Source of the DNA: Pseudomonas parafulva
GTDB taxonomy: Bacteria; Pseudomonadota; Gammaproteobacteria; Pseudomonadales; Pseudomonadaceae
Direction: 5' to 3'
Length of the DNA stretch: 64,000 nt
NCBI RefSeq assembly: GCF_000800255.1
Contig: NZ_CP009747.1
Span: 186,001 to 250,000, forward strand
Part shown: one piece after another, positions 26,583 through 35,481 of the stretch
Layout: each line of letters starts with the position of its first letter
Numbering within the stretch: position 1 is the stretch's first letter
Program-made: the position numbers and the translations under genes
The notes under the pieces: generated by a model
The model's input: only the letters and a program-made list of their open reading frames with translations
The model's database searches: none
What the model was told of the DNA's origin: nothing

Positions 26583-27373
26583 GTATCGAACTGCAGGGCG
26601 CGGGGCTGCGCCACGGCCAGGTTCGCGCCCTGGACCACGTCAACCTGCGTATCGACGCCGGCGAGCGGGTGGCGGTGATCGGCCCGTCCGGCGCGGGCAA
26701 GTCCAGCTTGCTGCACCTGATGGCCACCGCCGTGCAGCTGAGCAGCGGGTGCCTGCACCTGCTCGGCGAACAGCCCTGGGCACTGTCGGCCCGCGCTCGC
26801 CAGCGTTTGCGCGCGCGGGTTGCGCTGGTGCACCAGGCGCCGCCCTTGCCGCCGCGCCAACGGGTGGTCACCGCCGTGCTGGCCGGGCGTTTGGGGCAGT
26901 GGGGCACCCTGCGCGGGTTGCTCAACCTGCTGCACCCCACCGATGTATCCGGCGCGCGCCAGGTGCTAGGCGAACTGGGGCTGGCCGACAAGGTGTTCGT
27001 CCAGTGCGGGCAATTGTCCGGTGGTCAGTTGCAGCGCGTCGGCATCGCCCGCGCCTTGTACCAACAGGCTGAGGTGCTGCTGGCCGACGAGCCGGTCTCG
27101 GCGATGGACCCGGTACTGGCCGAGCATAGTTTGGGCCTGCTCAACCGCCATGCACGCGAGCGGGGCGTGACCCTGGTCGCCAGCCTGCACGCGGTGGACC
27201 TGGCGCTGGCGCATTTCCCGCGCATCATCGGCATTCGTGACGGCCAGGTGGCGTTCGATTGTGCGGCAGCGGCGGTCGCGCAGAGCATGCTCGACGAGCT
27301 CTATGCCAACGAGCACCTGACGGCGCCAGTGACCGTAGCGCCGACCCTGACGGTGCAGATGCCACGATGCTGA
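26579..27373 (+). CDS. ATPase of the putative selenate ABC transporter (PhnC-like)
   Basis: A 264-aa ABC nucleotide-binding protein with Walker A GPSGAGKSS (about residues 35-43), the signature LSGGQLQRVGIARAL, Walker B VLLADEP and an H-loop in ASLHAVD. GTG start within the overlap GTGA with the binding-protein gene; the stop overlaps the next start by 7 bases (ATGCTGA). It energises import of the oxyanion bound by the preceding gene's product. Confidence 0.88.
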   Translation: MSIELQGAGLRHGQVRALDHVNLRIDAGERVAVIGPSGAGKSSLLHLMATAVQLSSGCLHLLGEQPWALSARARQRLRARVALVHQAPPLPPRQRVVTAVLAGRLGQWGTLRGLLNLLHPTDVSGARQVLGELGLADKVFVQCGQLSGGQLQRVGIARALYQQAEVLLADEPVSAMDPVLAEHSLGLLNRHARERGVTLVASLHAVDLALAHFPRIIGIRDGQVAFDCAAAAVAQSMLDELYANEHLTAPVTVAPTLTVQMPRC

Positions 27374-28194
27374 AGGCCGATGCCCGCGATCCGGCGGCCT
27401 GGCCGCGTCTGCTGCTGGCCGTGGTGTGCCTGGCGGTGCTGTGGCCGGGCGTGCAACTGAGCGAGCTGAACCCCGGGGTGCTGCTGCAGGCCGAGAACCG
27501 GCAGCAGATGGCCAGCTTTCTCGGCGCGTTCTGGCCACCGGCCCATGATCGTGATTTCCTCGCCTTGCTGCTGGAGGCGACGGTGCAGACGCTGGCCGTG
27601 GCCACGGCCGGGATGGCCCTGGCGTTGCTGTTGGCCGTGCCCGCCAGCCTGCTCGCCAGTCGCGCGCTGTCGTTGCGTGCCGCATCGCGCGGTGGCCGGC
27701 CGGGGCCATGGTCGCAATTGGCGCGCTTGCCGGTGCGCGGGCTGTTGGTGTTCCTGCGCAGCGTGCCGGAAATCGTCTGGGCGCTGCTGTTCGTCAGGGC
27801 GGTCGGGTTGGGACCGACGGCGGGGGTGCTGGCCATCGCCATCACCTACAGCGGCATGCTCGGCAAGGTCTATGCCGAGATCTTCGAGTCGGTCGACCAG
27901 CGTCCGGCGCATGCCCTGATGCAGGGTGGCAGCGGACGATTGGCGGCCTTCGCCTACGGCATCCTGCCGCTGGCGGCGGCCGAGGTGGTGTCCTACAGCG
28001 TCTACCGTTGGGAGTGTGCGGTGCGCGCGTCGGTGGTGATGGGCTTCGTCGGCGCTGGCGGGCTCGGTCAGCAGATCGACCTGTCGATGCGCATGTTCGC
28101 CGGCGCCGAGGTGGCGAGCATGCTGCTGGCGTTCCTGCTGCTGGTGACCCTGGCTGATGGCCTGAGCCGCCTGCTGCGCGGGAGGCTGGCGTGA
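27367..28194 (+). CDS. Permease 1 of the putative selenate ABC transporter (PhnE-like)
   Basis: A 275-aa inner-membrane permease with about six helices and the BPD_transp_1/EAA-type loop (GGSGRLAAFAYGILPLA), ending GFVGAGGLGQQIDLSMRMF as in PhnE-type proteins. ATG 27367 overlaps the ATPase stop; a longer frame upstream overlaps the ATPase gene and is not used. It is paired with a second permease, so the channel is probably a heterodimer. Confidence 0.85.
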   Translation: MLKADARDPAAWPRLLLAVVCLAVLWPGVQLSELNPGVLLQAENRQQMASFLGAFWPPAHDRDFLALLLEATVQTLAVATAGMALALLLAVPASLLASRALSLRAASRGGRPGPWSQLARLPVRGLLVFLRSVPEIVWALLFVRAVGLGPTAGVLAIAITYSGMLGKVYAEIFESVDQRPAHALMQGGSGRLAAFAYGILPLAAAEVVSYSVYRWECAVRASVVMGFVGAGGLGQQIDLSMRMFAGAEVASMLLAFLLLVTLADGLSRLLRGRLA

Positions 28195-28958
28195 AGCGGG
28201 TGATCAATTGGCTGGTGCTGCTGGCACTGCTGGCCGCCGTGGTGGCGTCGTTCGCCTACCTGCAACTGGACCTGGCCTCGGTGCTGGGCAACGGCGGCTC
28301 GGCGCAGATGGCTGACTATGCGGCGCGCTTCCTCAGCCCTGACCTCTCGACCGAGCACTTGCGCGCGGTGGGCCATGGAGCACTGGAAACCCTGGCCATG
28401 TCCGGCCTGGGTACGTTGCTGGCGATGCTCTTGGGATTGCTGCTCGCGTTGCCGGCGGCGGGGCGTTTCGGCTGGCCGCTGCAAGGCGCAGCGCGGCTGC
28501 TGCTCAATGCGCTGCGGGCAATTCCGGAACTGGTCTGGGCGGCCTTGACGGTGCTGGCGGCCGGGCTTGGTCCGAACGCCGGCACCCTGGCCCTGGCGTT
28601 GCACACAGCCGGGGTGCTGGGCCGATTGTTCGCCGAGGCGCTGGAAAACGCACCGCCCGAGCCTGCGCAGGCCATCCGCCTGCAGGGCGGTGGGCAGGTG
28701 GCGGCGTTCTGCTTCGGCACCTTGCCCAACCTGTGGCCGCAGTGGCTCGCCTACAGCCTGTACCGCTGGGAAAACAACATCCGCATGGCCAGCGTGCTCG
28801 GTTTCGTCGGCGCGGGCGGGCTGGGGCAGATGCTCTACACCACCCTCAGCCTGTTCCAGGAGGCGCAGGCCAGCACCGTGATCATCGGCATGCTGGTGCT
28901 GGTGTTGCTGGTGGATGCCTTGAGCGACGTACTGCGCCAGCGCTACGTACGCGCCTGA
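28191..28958 (+). CDS. Permease 2 of the putative selenate ABC transporter (PhnE-like)
   Basis: A 255-aa inner-membrane permease paralogous to the preceding gene: same EAA-type region (LQGGGQVAAFCFGTLPNL) and the same C-terminal GFVGAGGLGQMLYTTLSLF. GTG start in a GTGA overlap with the previous stop. The four overlapping genes form one tight operon. Confidence 0.85.
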   Translation: MKRVINWLVLLALLAAVVASFAYLQLDLASVLGNGGSAQMADYAARFLSPDLSTEHLRAVGHGALETLAMSGLGTLLAMLLGLLLALPAAGRFGWPLQGAARLLLNALRAIPELVWAALTVLAAGLGPNAGTLALALHTAGVLGRLFAEALENAPPEPAQAIRLQGGGQVAAFCFGTLPNLWPQWLAYSLYRWENNIRMASVLGFVGAGGLGQMLYTTLSLFQEAQASTVIIGMLVLVLLVDALSDVLRQRYVRA

Positions 28959-29004
28959 TCCTGCGGGTCTTCAGCCGCGAACTGGCGCGAGCCGTAGACG
29001 CTCG

Positions 29005-29895
29005 TCACGGCGCCCACTCGCCGCACTGTGCTTCGCGCTGCATCGACTCCAGGTTGCGCTCGATGGTCTCGCAGATGGTGTCCATGGTGATCTGGTGCTC
29101 GCTGCGGCGGAACGGGCTCTGCAGGTCGGTGCCGATGCGTTCGATCGCCAGCAGCATGAAGCCGACCACGGTCGAGGCCAGCGGCGTGAACCACTCCAGC
29201 GACTCCACCAGGCCGATCGGCACGATCACGCAGAACAGCGTGATGAACAGCCGTGGGAAGTACACGTAGGGGTAGGGCAGCGGGGTATTGGCGATCCGCT
29301 CCATGCCACCTTGGGCATTGGACAGGTCCACCAGGGTCGACTCCAGCCGTGCCAGGCGAATGCTGTCCAGCCGCCCAGCCTTGTACTCACGAGAGAGCAA
29401 GGCGGCGGAGCCTGCGAGGATGTCGTTGGCGAAATTGTTCGAGCCATTGCGTCGCTCGAATTCGTGCTGCGGGATGAACGCCATCAGTTCGGCCGGGCAC
29501 GGCTCGCCCTTGAGGTGCGCGGCCAGGCAGTTCACATAGGCCACGTGACGGCGCAGCAGCGTGGCTTTCACCGGATTGAGCCCGTCGTCGGTGTCGTCCA
29601 CCAGCGTCAGCACCTGCCGCGCGAAGCTGCGCGAACTGTTGACCATCGCCCCCCACAGCGTTCGCGCTTCCCACCAGCGGTTGTAGGCGCTGCTGTTGCG
29701 AAAACTCACCAGCACCACCAGTGCCGAGCCGAGCAGGGTCAGCGGGATCAGCGGCAGGCTGAACTTGCTGTCGAGGAACAGCATGAAGTCCAGGGTCACC
29801 AGGATGTCCCAGAGCAGCAGCCACAGCAGCGACCAGCCAATGTAGTTGAAGGTCTTGAACACCAGGCGGTATTTGCGCACGAGGTAGTTTTTCAC
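29005..29895 (-). CDS. Bestrophin-family (UPF0187) membrane channel
   Basis: A 296-aa protein with the bacterial bestrophin layout: N-terminal YRLVFKTFNYIGWSLLWLLL, then SALVVLVSFRNSSAYNRWWEAR, a conserved family motif, and a late hydrophobic pair around residues 210-250 (ITLFCVIVPIGLVESLEW). Bacterial members such as KpBest form pentameric cation channels; the ion here is unknown. It is transcribed towards the ABC transporter and converges with it, with 46 bases between the stops. Confidence 0.85.
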   Translation of the reverse strand: MKNYLVRKYRLVFKTFNYIGWSLLWLLLWDILVTLDFMLFLDSKFSLPLIPLTLLGSALVVLVSFRNSSAYNRWWEARTLWGAMVNSSRSFARQVLTLVDDTDDGLNPVKATLLRRHVAYVNCLAAHLKGEPCPAELMAFIPQHEFERRNGSNNFANDILAGSAALLSREYKAGRLDSIRLARLESTLVDLSNAQGGMERIANTPLPYPYVYFPRLFITLFCVIVPIGLVESLEWFTPLASTVVGFMLLAIERIGTDLQSPFRRSEHQITMDTICETIERNLESMQREAQCGEWAP

Positions 29896-30029
29896 GCAGG
29901 GATCTCTTCATGGAGCGGATGAAGGATCGGACGCCGGGGGCGAGGTAAGGTTCGCGCAGAGGGATGGGAACGTTAAACGGTTCAGTTTTCCGAAGGCTGA
30001 TGAAATGCGTAGGATTCGACCCCACCCGT

Positions 30030-30059
30030 TTGAACTCCCCTTTTCAGTAGTGGCACAAT
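30030..30059 (+). promoter_or_regulatory. Possible sigma-70 promoter for the diguanylate cyclase gene
   Basis: TTGAAC (30030-30035) and CACAAT (30054-30059) are separated by 18 bp, 85 bases upstream of the ATG. The surrounding 29896-30143 gap is otherwise empty. Pattern match only. Confidence 0.35.
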
Positions 30060-30143
30060 GCCAAAACGCCGAACCCCAGGGCCTGTCGCCGGCCTGGTTG
30101 CCTGTCCGGTGCAACCCAGGACAGTTTTTTTCGGTGATTCCCG

Positions 30144-31199
30144 ATGAACCAGCGAACGGGCAAGGGCCTTTCTTTTGCCAAGCGCATGTACCCGCCACGT
30201 GCGATCGGCACCGGTCTGGGTTTCTTCTGCGTGCTCATTGGCCTGTGGCCCCTGCAACCGGCGTGGTGGGTCTGGACGCTGCTCGGGCTGCATGGCTTCG
30301 TTTGGCCACATCTGGCCTACCAGATCGCTCGACGCTCCCGGCAGCCTTTCGTCGCCGAGCAGCGCAACCTGGTGTTCGACGGCTTCGCCGGCGGCTGCTG
30401 GGCCGGGGCGATGGGGCTCAACCCGCTGCCAAGCGTGATCATCCTGTCGATGATTGCCATGGACAAGATCGCCGCCGGTGGCTGGCACATGCTGGTCAAG
30501 ACCGTCATTGCCCAGGTGCTGGGTATCGCGCTGGGTCTGTGGCTGTACGCGCCGCCGCTGTTTCCGCCCACCACCCAGGCGCAGATGCTGGCCTGCCTGC
30601 CGATCCTGCTGATCTACCCCATGGCCATCGGCCTGATCTGTTACCAGGTCACGGTTCAACTGGGCCAGCACAAGCGCGCCCTGGCGCGCCTGAGCCAGAC
30701 CGACAGCCTGACCGGACTGATCAACCACGGCGCCTGGAAAGACCTGCTGACGCGCGAGTTTCAGCGCTGCCGCCGCGCCGACCAGGCCAGTGTGCTGGCG
30801 TTGATCGACATCGATCACTTCAAGCAGATCAACGACGTTCATGGCCACCTGATGGGCGACGACATCCTGCGCACCCTGAGCGCGCTGCTACCCACGCACC
30901 TGCGCAAGACCGACCTGGTGGCCCGTTATGGCGGAGACGAATTCTGTGTGATGTTGCCCGGCGCTGGCCTGGCCCAGGCCGAGGAAATCCTCGAACGATT
31001 GCGCCAGGCGGTGGAGTGCTATAGGCATCCTGACCTGCCGGAGCAGCGGCTGAGCCTGAGCATCGGCATCGCCGCCTACGGCGCGCACCAGCTCAGTGCC
31101 GATGGCTGGCTGCATGAAGCGGACATGGCGCTGTACCAAGCCAAGAGCGCCGGGCGCAACCGGGTCGTGGTGGCGCGCAGCCAACCGTCGGCCGCTTGA
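30144..31199 (+). CDS. MASE2-GGDEF diguanylate cyclase (AdrA-like)
   Basis: A 351-aa membrane-anchored enzyme making cyclic di-GMP from two GTP. Residues about 15-170 form a MASE2-type sensor with roughly five helices (PRAIGTGLGFFCVLIGLWP at the start). The catalytic domain follows from about residue 185 (TDSLTGLINHGAWKDLL), with an intact RYGGDEF (GGDEF at 263-267). An RxxD I-site (RKTD, 254-257) sits five residues before GGDEF, so product inhibition is expected. It may tune biofilm or exopolysaccharide output; no target gene is adjacent. Confidence 0.92.
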   Translation: MNQRTGKGLSFAKRMYPPRAIGTGLGFFCVLIGLWPLQPAWWVWTLLGLHGFVWPHLAYQIARRSRQPFVAEQRNLVFDGFAGGCWAGAMGLNPLPSVIILSMIAMDKIAAGGWHMLVKTVIAQVLGIALGLWLYAPPLFPPTTQAQMLACLPILLIYPMAIGLICYQVTVQLGQHKRALARLSQTDSLTGLINHGAWKDLLTREFQRCRRADQASVLALIDIDHFKQINDVHGHLMGDDILRTLSALLPTHLRKTDLVARYGGDEFCVMLPGAGLAQAEEILERLRQAVECYRHPDLPEQRLSLSIGIAAYGAHQLSADGWLHEADMALYQAKSAGRNRVVVARSQPSAA

Positions 31200-31387
31200 T
31201 AGGACCTGGGCGATGGATCCTCTTTCCTTTTGTGACCATAGGCATACCGACAACACACACAGATACATCCCACAGGTTATCTCTCCCGCATCCTCATGCG
31301 TTGACTGCTGAGTCGCCGTTAAATGCAGCGGCACGGCGGTTCGCGCTTTCGCGGACAGCGTTCATGGACACGAAAGGAGATGCACCT

Positions 31388-31852
31388 TTGAGCCTGACCG
31401 ACAAGCGATTTCAGCGGTTCACTCAGCTGGGCTGGGGGGCGATGGATATGCTCATCGTCCTGGTCTATGTGGTCGACAGCCTGCGTCGCGGTGACATCCC
31501 GTTCTGGACCGACCTGCACAGCATTCTGGCGTTGGCGTCAGAACATGCGGAACTCGCCTACGCCATTGGCTTCGCCAGCTTGGCGGTCTATCTGACGGTG
31601 TTCATCAGCGGTTGTCTCTTTCTGAAAGGCGCGCGCATGGCGGCTTATCTCGGGCTGGCGCAGGCGCCGTTTCGGGTGATTCTGGTGCCCTCGATCCCGG
31701 TTGCGCTGTTTTGGCCCGATCCGCTGATCGAGACGGCGGGATGGCTGGTGTTCTTCCTCAGCCTCGTCGCCGAGGTGGTGAAGGTCTGGAGCTTGTTGCT
31801 GTTGCTGCGTAGCCAGAGCAATGGGGTAGCCGACGCGCCGGCGGCGGCTTGA
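31388..31852 (+). CDS. Small membrane protein of unknown function
   Basis: About 154 aa with four hydrophobic segments, no recognisable domain and a C-terminal Ala-rich tail. The start is uncertain: TTG 31388 has AAGGAG 8 bases upstream, while an in-frame ATG at 31364 lacks a clear ribosome site. The frame extends further upstream into the diguanylate cyclase end, which is unlikely to be translated. Nothing was recognised in the following gap to 32031. Confidence 0.6.
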   Translation: MSLTDKRFQRFTQLGWGAMDMLIVLVYVVDSLRRGDIPFWTDLHSILALASEHAELAYAIGFASLAVYLTVFISGCLFLKGARMAAYLGLAQAPFRVILVPSIPVALFWPDPLIETAGWLVFFLSLVAEVVKVWSLLLLLRSQSNGVADAPAAA

Positions 31853-32031
31853 GCCAGCCATTTCAGACGCCGCCTGGCAGCGGCCTGTGATCGCCGACGA
31901 GCGCGACGTTCCGTCAGACAAAAGATGGCCCACGGGCGATGAAGAAAATACTGAAATTTACCCGCGCCCGGACTACGGAAAACCCTTCCCAAAGGCTACG
32001 CTAGGCCAATTGTCCACAAGGCCGACTCGCC

Positions 32032-32652
32032 ATGACCCTCGCCGATAACCTGCTTGCCTTTACCCTCGCCGCCACAGTGTTGACCATCACCCCAGGCCTG
32101 GACACGGCCCTGATCCTCAGAACCTCGGCCGTCGAAGGCCGCGTGCAGGGGCTGCGCGCCGCGCTGGGTATCAACGCCGGCTGCTTCATCTGGGGCGCGG
32201 CGGTGGCCTTCGGTCTCGGCGCCTTGATCGCCGTGTCGGAACTGGCCTACGACATACTCAAGTACTGCGGCGCGGCCTATCTGGCATGGTTGGGCCTGAA
32301 CATGCTGCTGCGCCCCCGGCAGTCGTTGGCCCCGGCCGAGCAGGACGCACGGCCCACGCGGAACTGGTTCCTCAGGGGCATGCTCGGCAATCTGCTCAAT
32401 CCGAAGATCGGCATCTTCTATGTGTCGTTCTTGCCGCAGTTCATCCCCCAAGGGGCACCGCTGATCACCTGGACCTTTGGTCTGGTAGCCATTCATGTGG
32501 TGCTCGGCCTGCTCTGGGCCGCGGCATTGATCGGCGCCACCCGCTCGTTGTCCGGTGTGCTGCGCAAGGGCTCGGTGGTCTCATGGATGGATCGCACCAC
32601 CGGCGTGCTGTTCATCCTGTTCGCTGCCCGGCTGGCGTTGAGCCGCCGTTAA
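32032..32652 (+). CDS. LysE/RhtB-family amino-acid exporter
   Basis: A 206-aa inner-membrane protein with about six helices and the family signature TITPGLDTALILRTSAVEG near the N terminus, followed by GxxAALGINAGC and NLLNPKIGIFYVSFLPQF. Such proteins export amino acids or homoserine lactone-like compounds by proton exchange. The substrate cannot be inferred. The downstream GNAT gene starts 10 bases after its stop, so they are probably co-transcribed. Confidence 0.88.
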   Translation: MTLADNLLAFTLAATVLTITPGLDTALILRTSAVEGRVQGLRAALGINAGCFIWGAAVAFGLGALIAVSELAYDILKYCGAAYLAWLGLNMLLRPRQSLAPAEQDARPTRNWFLRGMLGNLLNPKIGIFYVSFLPQFIPQGAPLITWTFGLVAIHVVLGLLWAAALIGATRSLSGVLRKGSVVSWMDRTTGVLFILFAARLALSRR

Positions 32653-32662
32653 GGAGTTTTCT

Positions 32663-33226
32663 GTGAATACCCCCGCAACCTTGTATGAAACCGACCGACT
32701 GATCGTGCGTAGCTTCTGCGAGGGTGATGCCGCCGCGCTGTTCGACTACCTGCATCGACCGACCGCCAGTTGCTTTTTCTCACTGGCGCTGTCCGACATG
32801 GCTGCCGCCGCGCAAGAAGCGAAGCAGCGCGGTATCGACAACGAGTACTTTGCCGTGTGTCTCAAGCACGACGGCGCGTTGGTCGGCGATGTCTTCGCTC
32901 ACCCGGAAAAGGACCAGCCGGACACGTTTTCCATCGGCTGGAATTTCAATCCCCGCTTCGCCGGGCAGGGCTATGCGCACGAGGCGGCGGTAGCGCTGGT
33001 GGACTATTTGTTCAACGAACGGGGCCTGCGACGATTATATGCCTACGTTGAGGACACCAACCTGCCGTCCCAGCGACTCTGCGAAAAGCTCGGCATGCGC
33101 CGGGAGGGACTGTTCATGGAGTTCGTGTCGTTCATGAAGGACGATCACGGGGTGCCGGTGTACGAGAATACTTATCAGTATGCGGTGTTGAGTAAGGAGT
33201 GGCGAACCACTCAGTCGCGCCCATGA
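32663..33226 (+). CDS. GNAT-family N-acetyltransferase
   Basis: A 187-aa cytosolic protein of the RimJ/RimL-like GNAT type: TDRLIVRSFCEGDAAAL, then SIGWNFNPRFAGQGYAHEAA with the acetyl-CoA loop and LPSQRLCEKLGMRREG. GTG start with AAGGAG 7 bases upstream. Its stop lies 16 bases inside the end of the convergent MFS gene, giving overlapping 3' ends. Confidence 0.85.
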   Translation: MNTPATLYETDRLIVRSFCEGDAAALFDYLHRPTASCFFSLALSDMAAAAQEAKQRGIDNEYFAVCLKHDGALVGDVFAHPEKDQPDTFSIGWNFNPRFAGQGYAHEAAVALVDYLFNERGLRRLYAYVEDTNLPSQRLCEKLGMRREGLFMEFVSFMKDDHGVPVYENTYQYAVLSKEWRTTQSRP

Positions 33227-34380
33227 TGCAAGCAGCTACCTAGGCACGCGCCAAGCGCGATCAGGCTGAACATCGCAACGGCCCCCGCCAGCACAGCCAG
33301 GCTGGTCCCGAACACTGCGCTGATCGCCATGGCCATCAGCGCGGCACTGCCAATCTGACAGAAACCCACCAGCCCAGAGGCGGTGGCGGCATGGCCGTGC
33401 TCTGCGGCGATGGCTCCCGACACGGACAGTGACAATGATGAGCCATTGGCCAGGCTCACCAGGCACATCGGCAGCACTACCCCGGCCGCATTTCGCCAGT
33501 CCATCGCTGCAACCCCCAGGAAGACCACCCCGCCAAGCACGAAGCAGATCACCCCGGCGGCCACCAGCCGGTCATAGGGCCAGTATTCCAACCCGCGTTT
33601 CGTCAGCCAGTTCGCGCCGATGATGCCCGCTGTCAGCGGCAGGTACATCCAGCCGATCTGTTCTTCGCTCAGCCCTGCGCGTGTCAGCAGGAAGGGTGAC
33701 TGCGTGAGGTAGACGAACCACGCGCAGTAGATCGCGCAGACCACCAGGGTGTAGCGGCGAAAGCCACGGTCGCGTAGTACTTGGCTGAAACCGTTGAAGG
33801 GGTTGGTCCGTACACGCGCCGCTGCCGGCAGCGTTTCAGGAAGTCGTATCAAGGCCAAGAGCAGTGCAACAGCCCCGAATCCCGCGACGAAAAGAAAATC
33901 TGCGCGCCAGCCGAACTGGGCGGCCAGGTGTCCGCCAATCACCGGCGCCAGCGCGGGGGAGAGTGACACCAGTGGGTAGACGATCGCATAGACCTTGGCC
34001 GAGGTTCGCTTGTCACAGGTATCGGCGATCAGCGCGCGGCCAATGACCAGCCCGGCAGCGGCGCCCATCGCCTCGATCATGCGCCATGCCAGAAATGCCG
34101 AGTAGCTGCTCGCCGCCGCACAGCCCAGCGAGCCCACTAGGTACAGCAGGCCGGCGCCCATCAATACCGGTTTGCGGCCATAGCGGTCCGAGAGTGGGCC
34201 GTACACCAATTGCGATACCGCCAGCGCCAGCAGATAGAACGACACGGTCTGCGGCATCTGCCAGTCGGCGATGCCAAAGGCGTGGGTCATGCTGGGCATG
34301 GCGGGCAAGTAGACGTCCGAGGCGATCAGGCCGAAGGCGCTGAGCATCGCGACGACGAGGATGAATGAGGAACGAGGCAT
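33211..34380 (-). CDS. Bcr/CflA-type MFS drug exporter
   Basis: A 389-aa major facilitator with 12 predicted helices. The N-terminal helix carries SDVYLPAMPSM, as in the Bcr/CflA family, and the A-loop YGPLSDRYGRKPVLM (motif A) is intact. The ATG at 34380 follows GGGAG; the longer frame crosses the divergent gap and is not credible. It is divergent from a LysR gene (135-bp gap), which is therefore the likely regulator. Confidence 0.87.
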   Translation of the reverse strand: MPRSSFILVVAMLSAFGLIASDVYLPAMPSMTHAFGIADWQMPQTVSFYLLALAVSQLVYGPLSDRYGRKPVLMGAGLLYLVGSLGCAAASSYSAFLAWRMIEAMGAAAGLVIGRALIADTCDKRTSAKVYAIVYPLVSLSPALAPVIGGHLAAQFGWRADFLFVAGFGAVALLLALIRLPETLPAAARVRTNPFNGFSQVLRDRGFRRYTLVVCAIYCAWFVYLTQSPFLLTRAGLSEEQIGWMYLPLTAGIIGANWLTKRGLEYWPYDRLVAAGVICFVLGGVVFLGVAAMDWRNAAGVVLPMCLVSLANGSSLSLSVSGAIAAEHGHAATASGLVGFCQIGSAALMAMAISAVFGTSLAVLAGAVAMFSLIALGACLGSCLHHGRD

Positions 34381-34515
34381 GAGGCTCCCGGATGACAGGC
34401 CGGCTGTCGTAGTGAGTTGAAGGAAAGCGGCACATGCTAGACAGGCTGGGTTCATGTGAAAATGCACGCCAATGCAGTCATCGGCTGCATTTTTGCAGGT
34501 GCGTAGAAGGTGATC

Positions 34516-35406
34516 ATGAACTGGGATGACATACGAATTTTTCTTGCTGTCCATCGTGCGAGCACCCTGACCGGCGCGGCGCAGCAGTTGGGTATCGACC
34601 AGACCACCGTGAGCCGACGCCTGGCCGGGCTGGAGCGCACACTCGGCAGTCGGTTGTTCCTGCGCAGCAACAGCGGCCTGACGCTGACCGTGACCGGCCG
34701 GGATGTGTTGCTCAAAGCGCAGGACATGGAGCGCATGGCCGTGTCGTTCGAGCGTCGGAGCGAGGGCGCCGATGCACGCGCCGAGGGCGAGGTGAGGGTC
34801 ACCACCACCGATGCGCTGGCCGTCGATTTCCTGGTCCCGGCGATCGAGCGCTTGCGCGCGAGCCATCCCGACATTCGCGTGATCCTGACCACCACCACCC
34901 GACTGCTGGACCTGGCGCGCAGGGAGGCCGACATCGCCGTGCGCACCGTGCGTCCTGAGCAGCCGGATCTGATCGTGCGGCGGATGGCCAGTTGGGACGT
35001 GGGGCTATATGCCACTCGCGGCTATCTCGAACGCCATGGCACGCCAGAGCCACAGGGCCAGTTCGCCGGACACGACATTGCCCTGTACCAGGCCGGGGTG
35101 ACCGAGCGCCAGGACGGGACGCTGGTGGGCGTGCCCATCAAGCAGGGGCGGGTGGTGGCCGAGCTGGACTCCAGCTTGATGTTGGCCACATTCGTGCGGG
35201 CAGGGTTGGCCTTGGGTGAACTACCTGACTATCTGGCGGCGCGCGATCCTCAGTTGACGCGGCTATGGCCGCAGCGCCGGCGTGCCACGCCTTATGAAGC
35301 GTGGCTGGTGTTGCATCAGGATCTGGCGCACACGGCGCGGGTGAAGGTGGTGGTTGAGGCGGTGGCAGGGGTGTTTGGGCAGGGGGCGACGGTGTCGGAG
35401 CTGTGA
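34516..35406 (+). CDS. LysR-family transcriptional regulator
   Basis: A 296-aa regulator: N-terminal winged helix-turn-helix (IRIFLAVHRASTLTGAAQQ, then DQTTVSRRLAGLERTLG) and a C-terminal substrate-binding domain (LATFVRAGLALGELPDYLA). ATG 34516 is preferred over GTG 34510 because GAAGG sits 5 bases upstream. The divergent arrangement with the MFS gene suggests that it controls that exporter; the ligand is unknown. It is the last ordinary gene before the CRISPR island. Confidence 0.9.
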   Translation: MNWDDIRIFLAVHRASTLTGAAQQLGIDQTTVSRRLAGLERTLGSRLFLRSNSGLTLTVTGRDVLLKAQDMERMAVSFERRSEGADARAEGEVRVTTTDALAVDFLVPAIERLRASHPDIRVILTTTTRLLDLARREADIAVRTVRPEQPDLIVRRMASWDVGLYATRGYLERHGTPEPQGQFAGHDIALYQAGVTERQDGTLVGVPIKQGRVVAELDSSLMLATFVRAGLALGELPDYLAARDPQLTRLWPQRRRATPYEAWLVLHQDLAHTARVKVVVEAVAGVFGQGATVSEL

Positions 35407-35481
35407 GGCAAGGATGCGCCCAGCCTGTTTCACGGTGGGTTACCGGGTACGGGCGGGCGACTCATGTGGCTGATGGATCAA

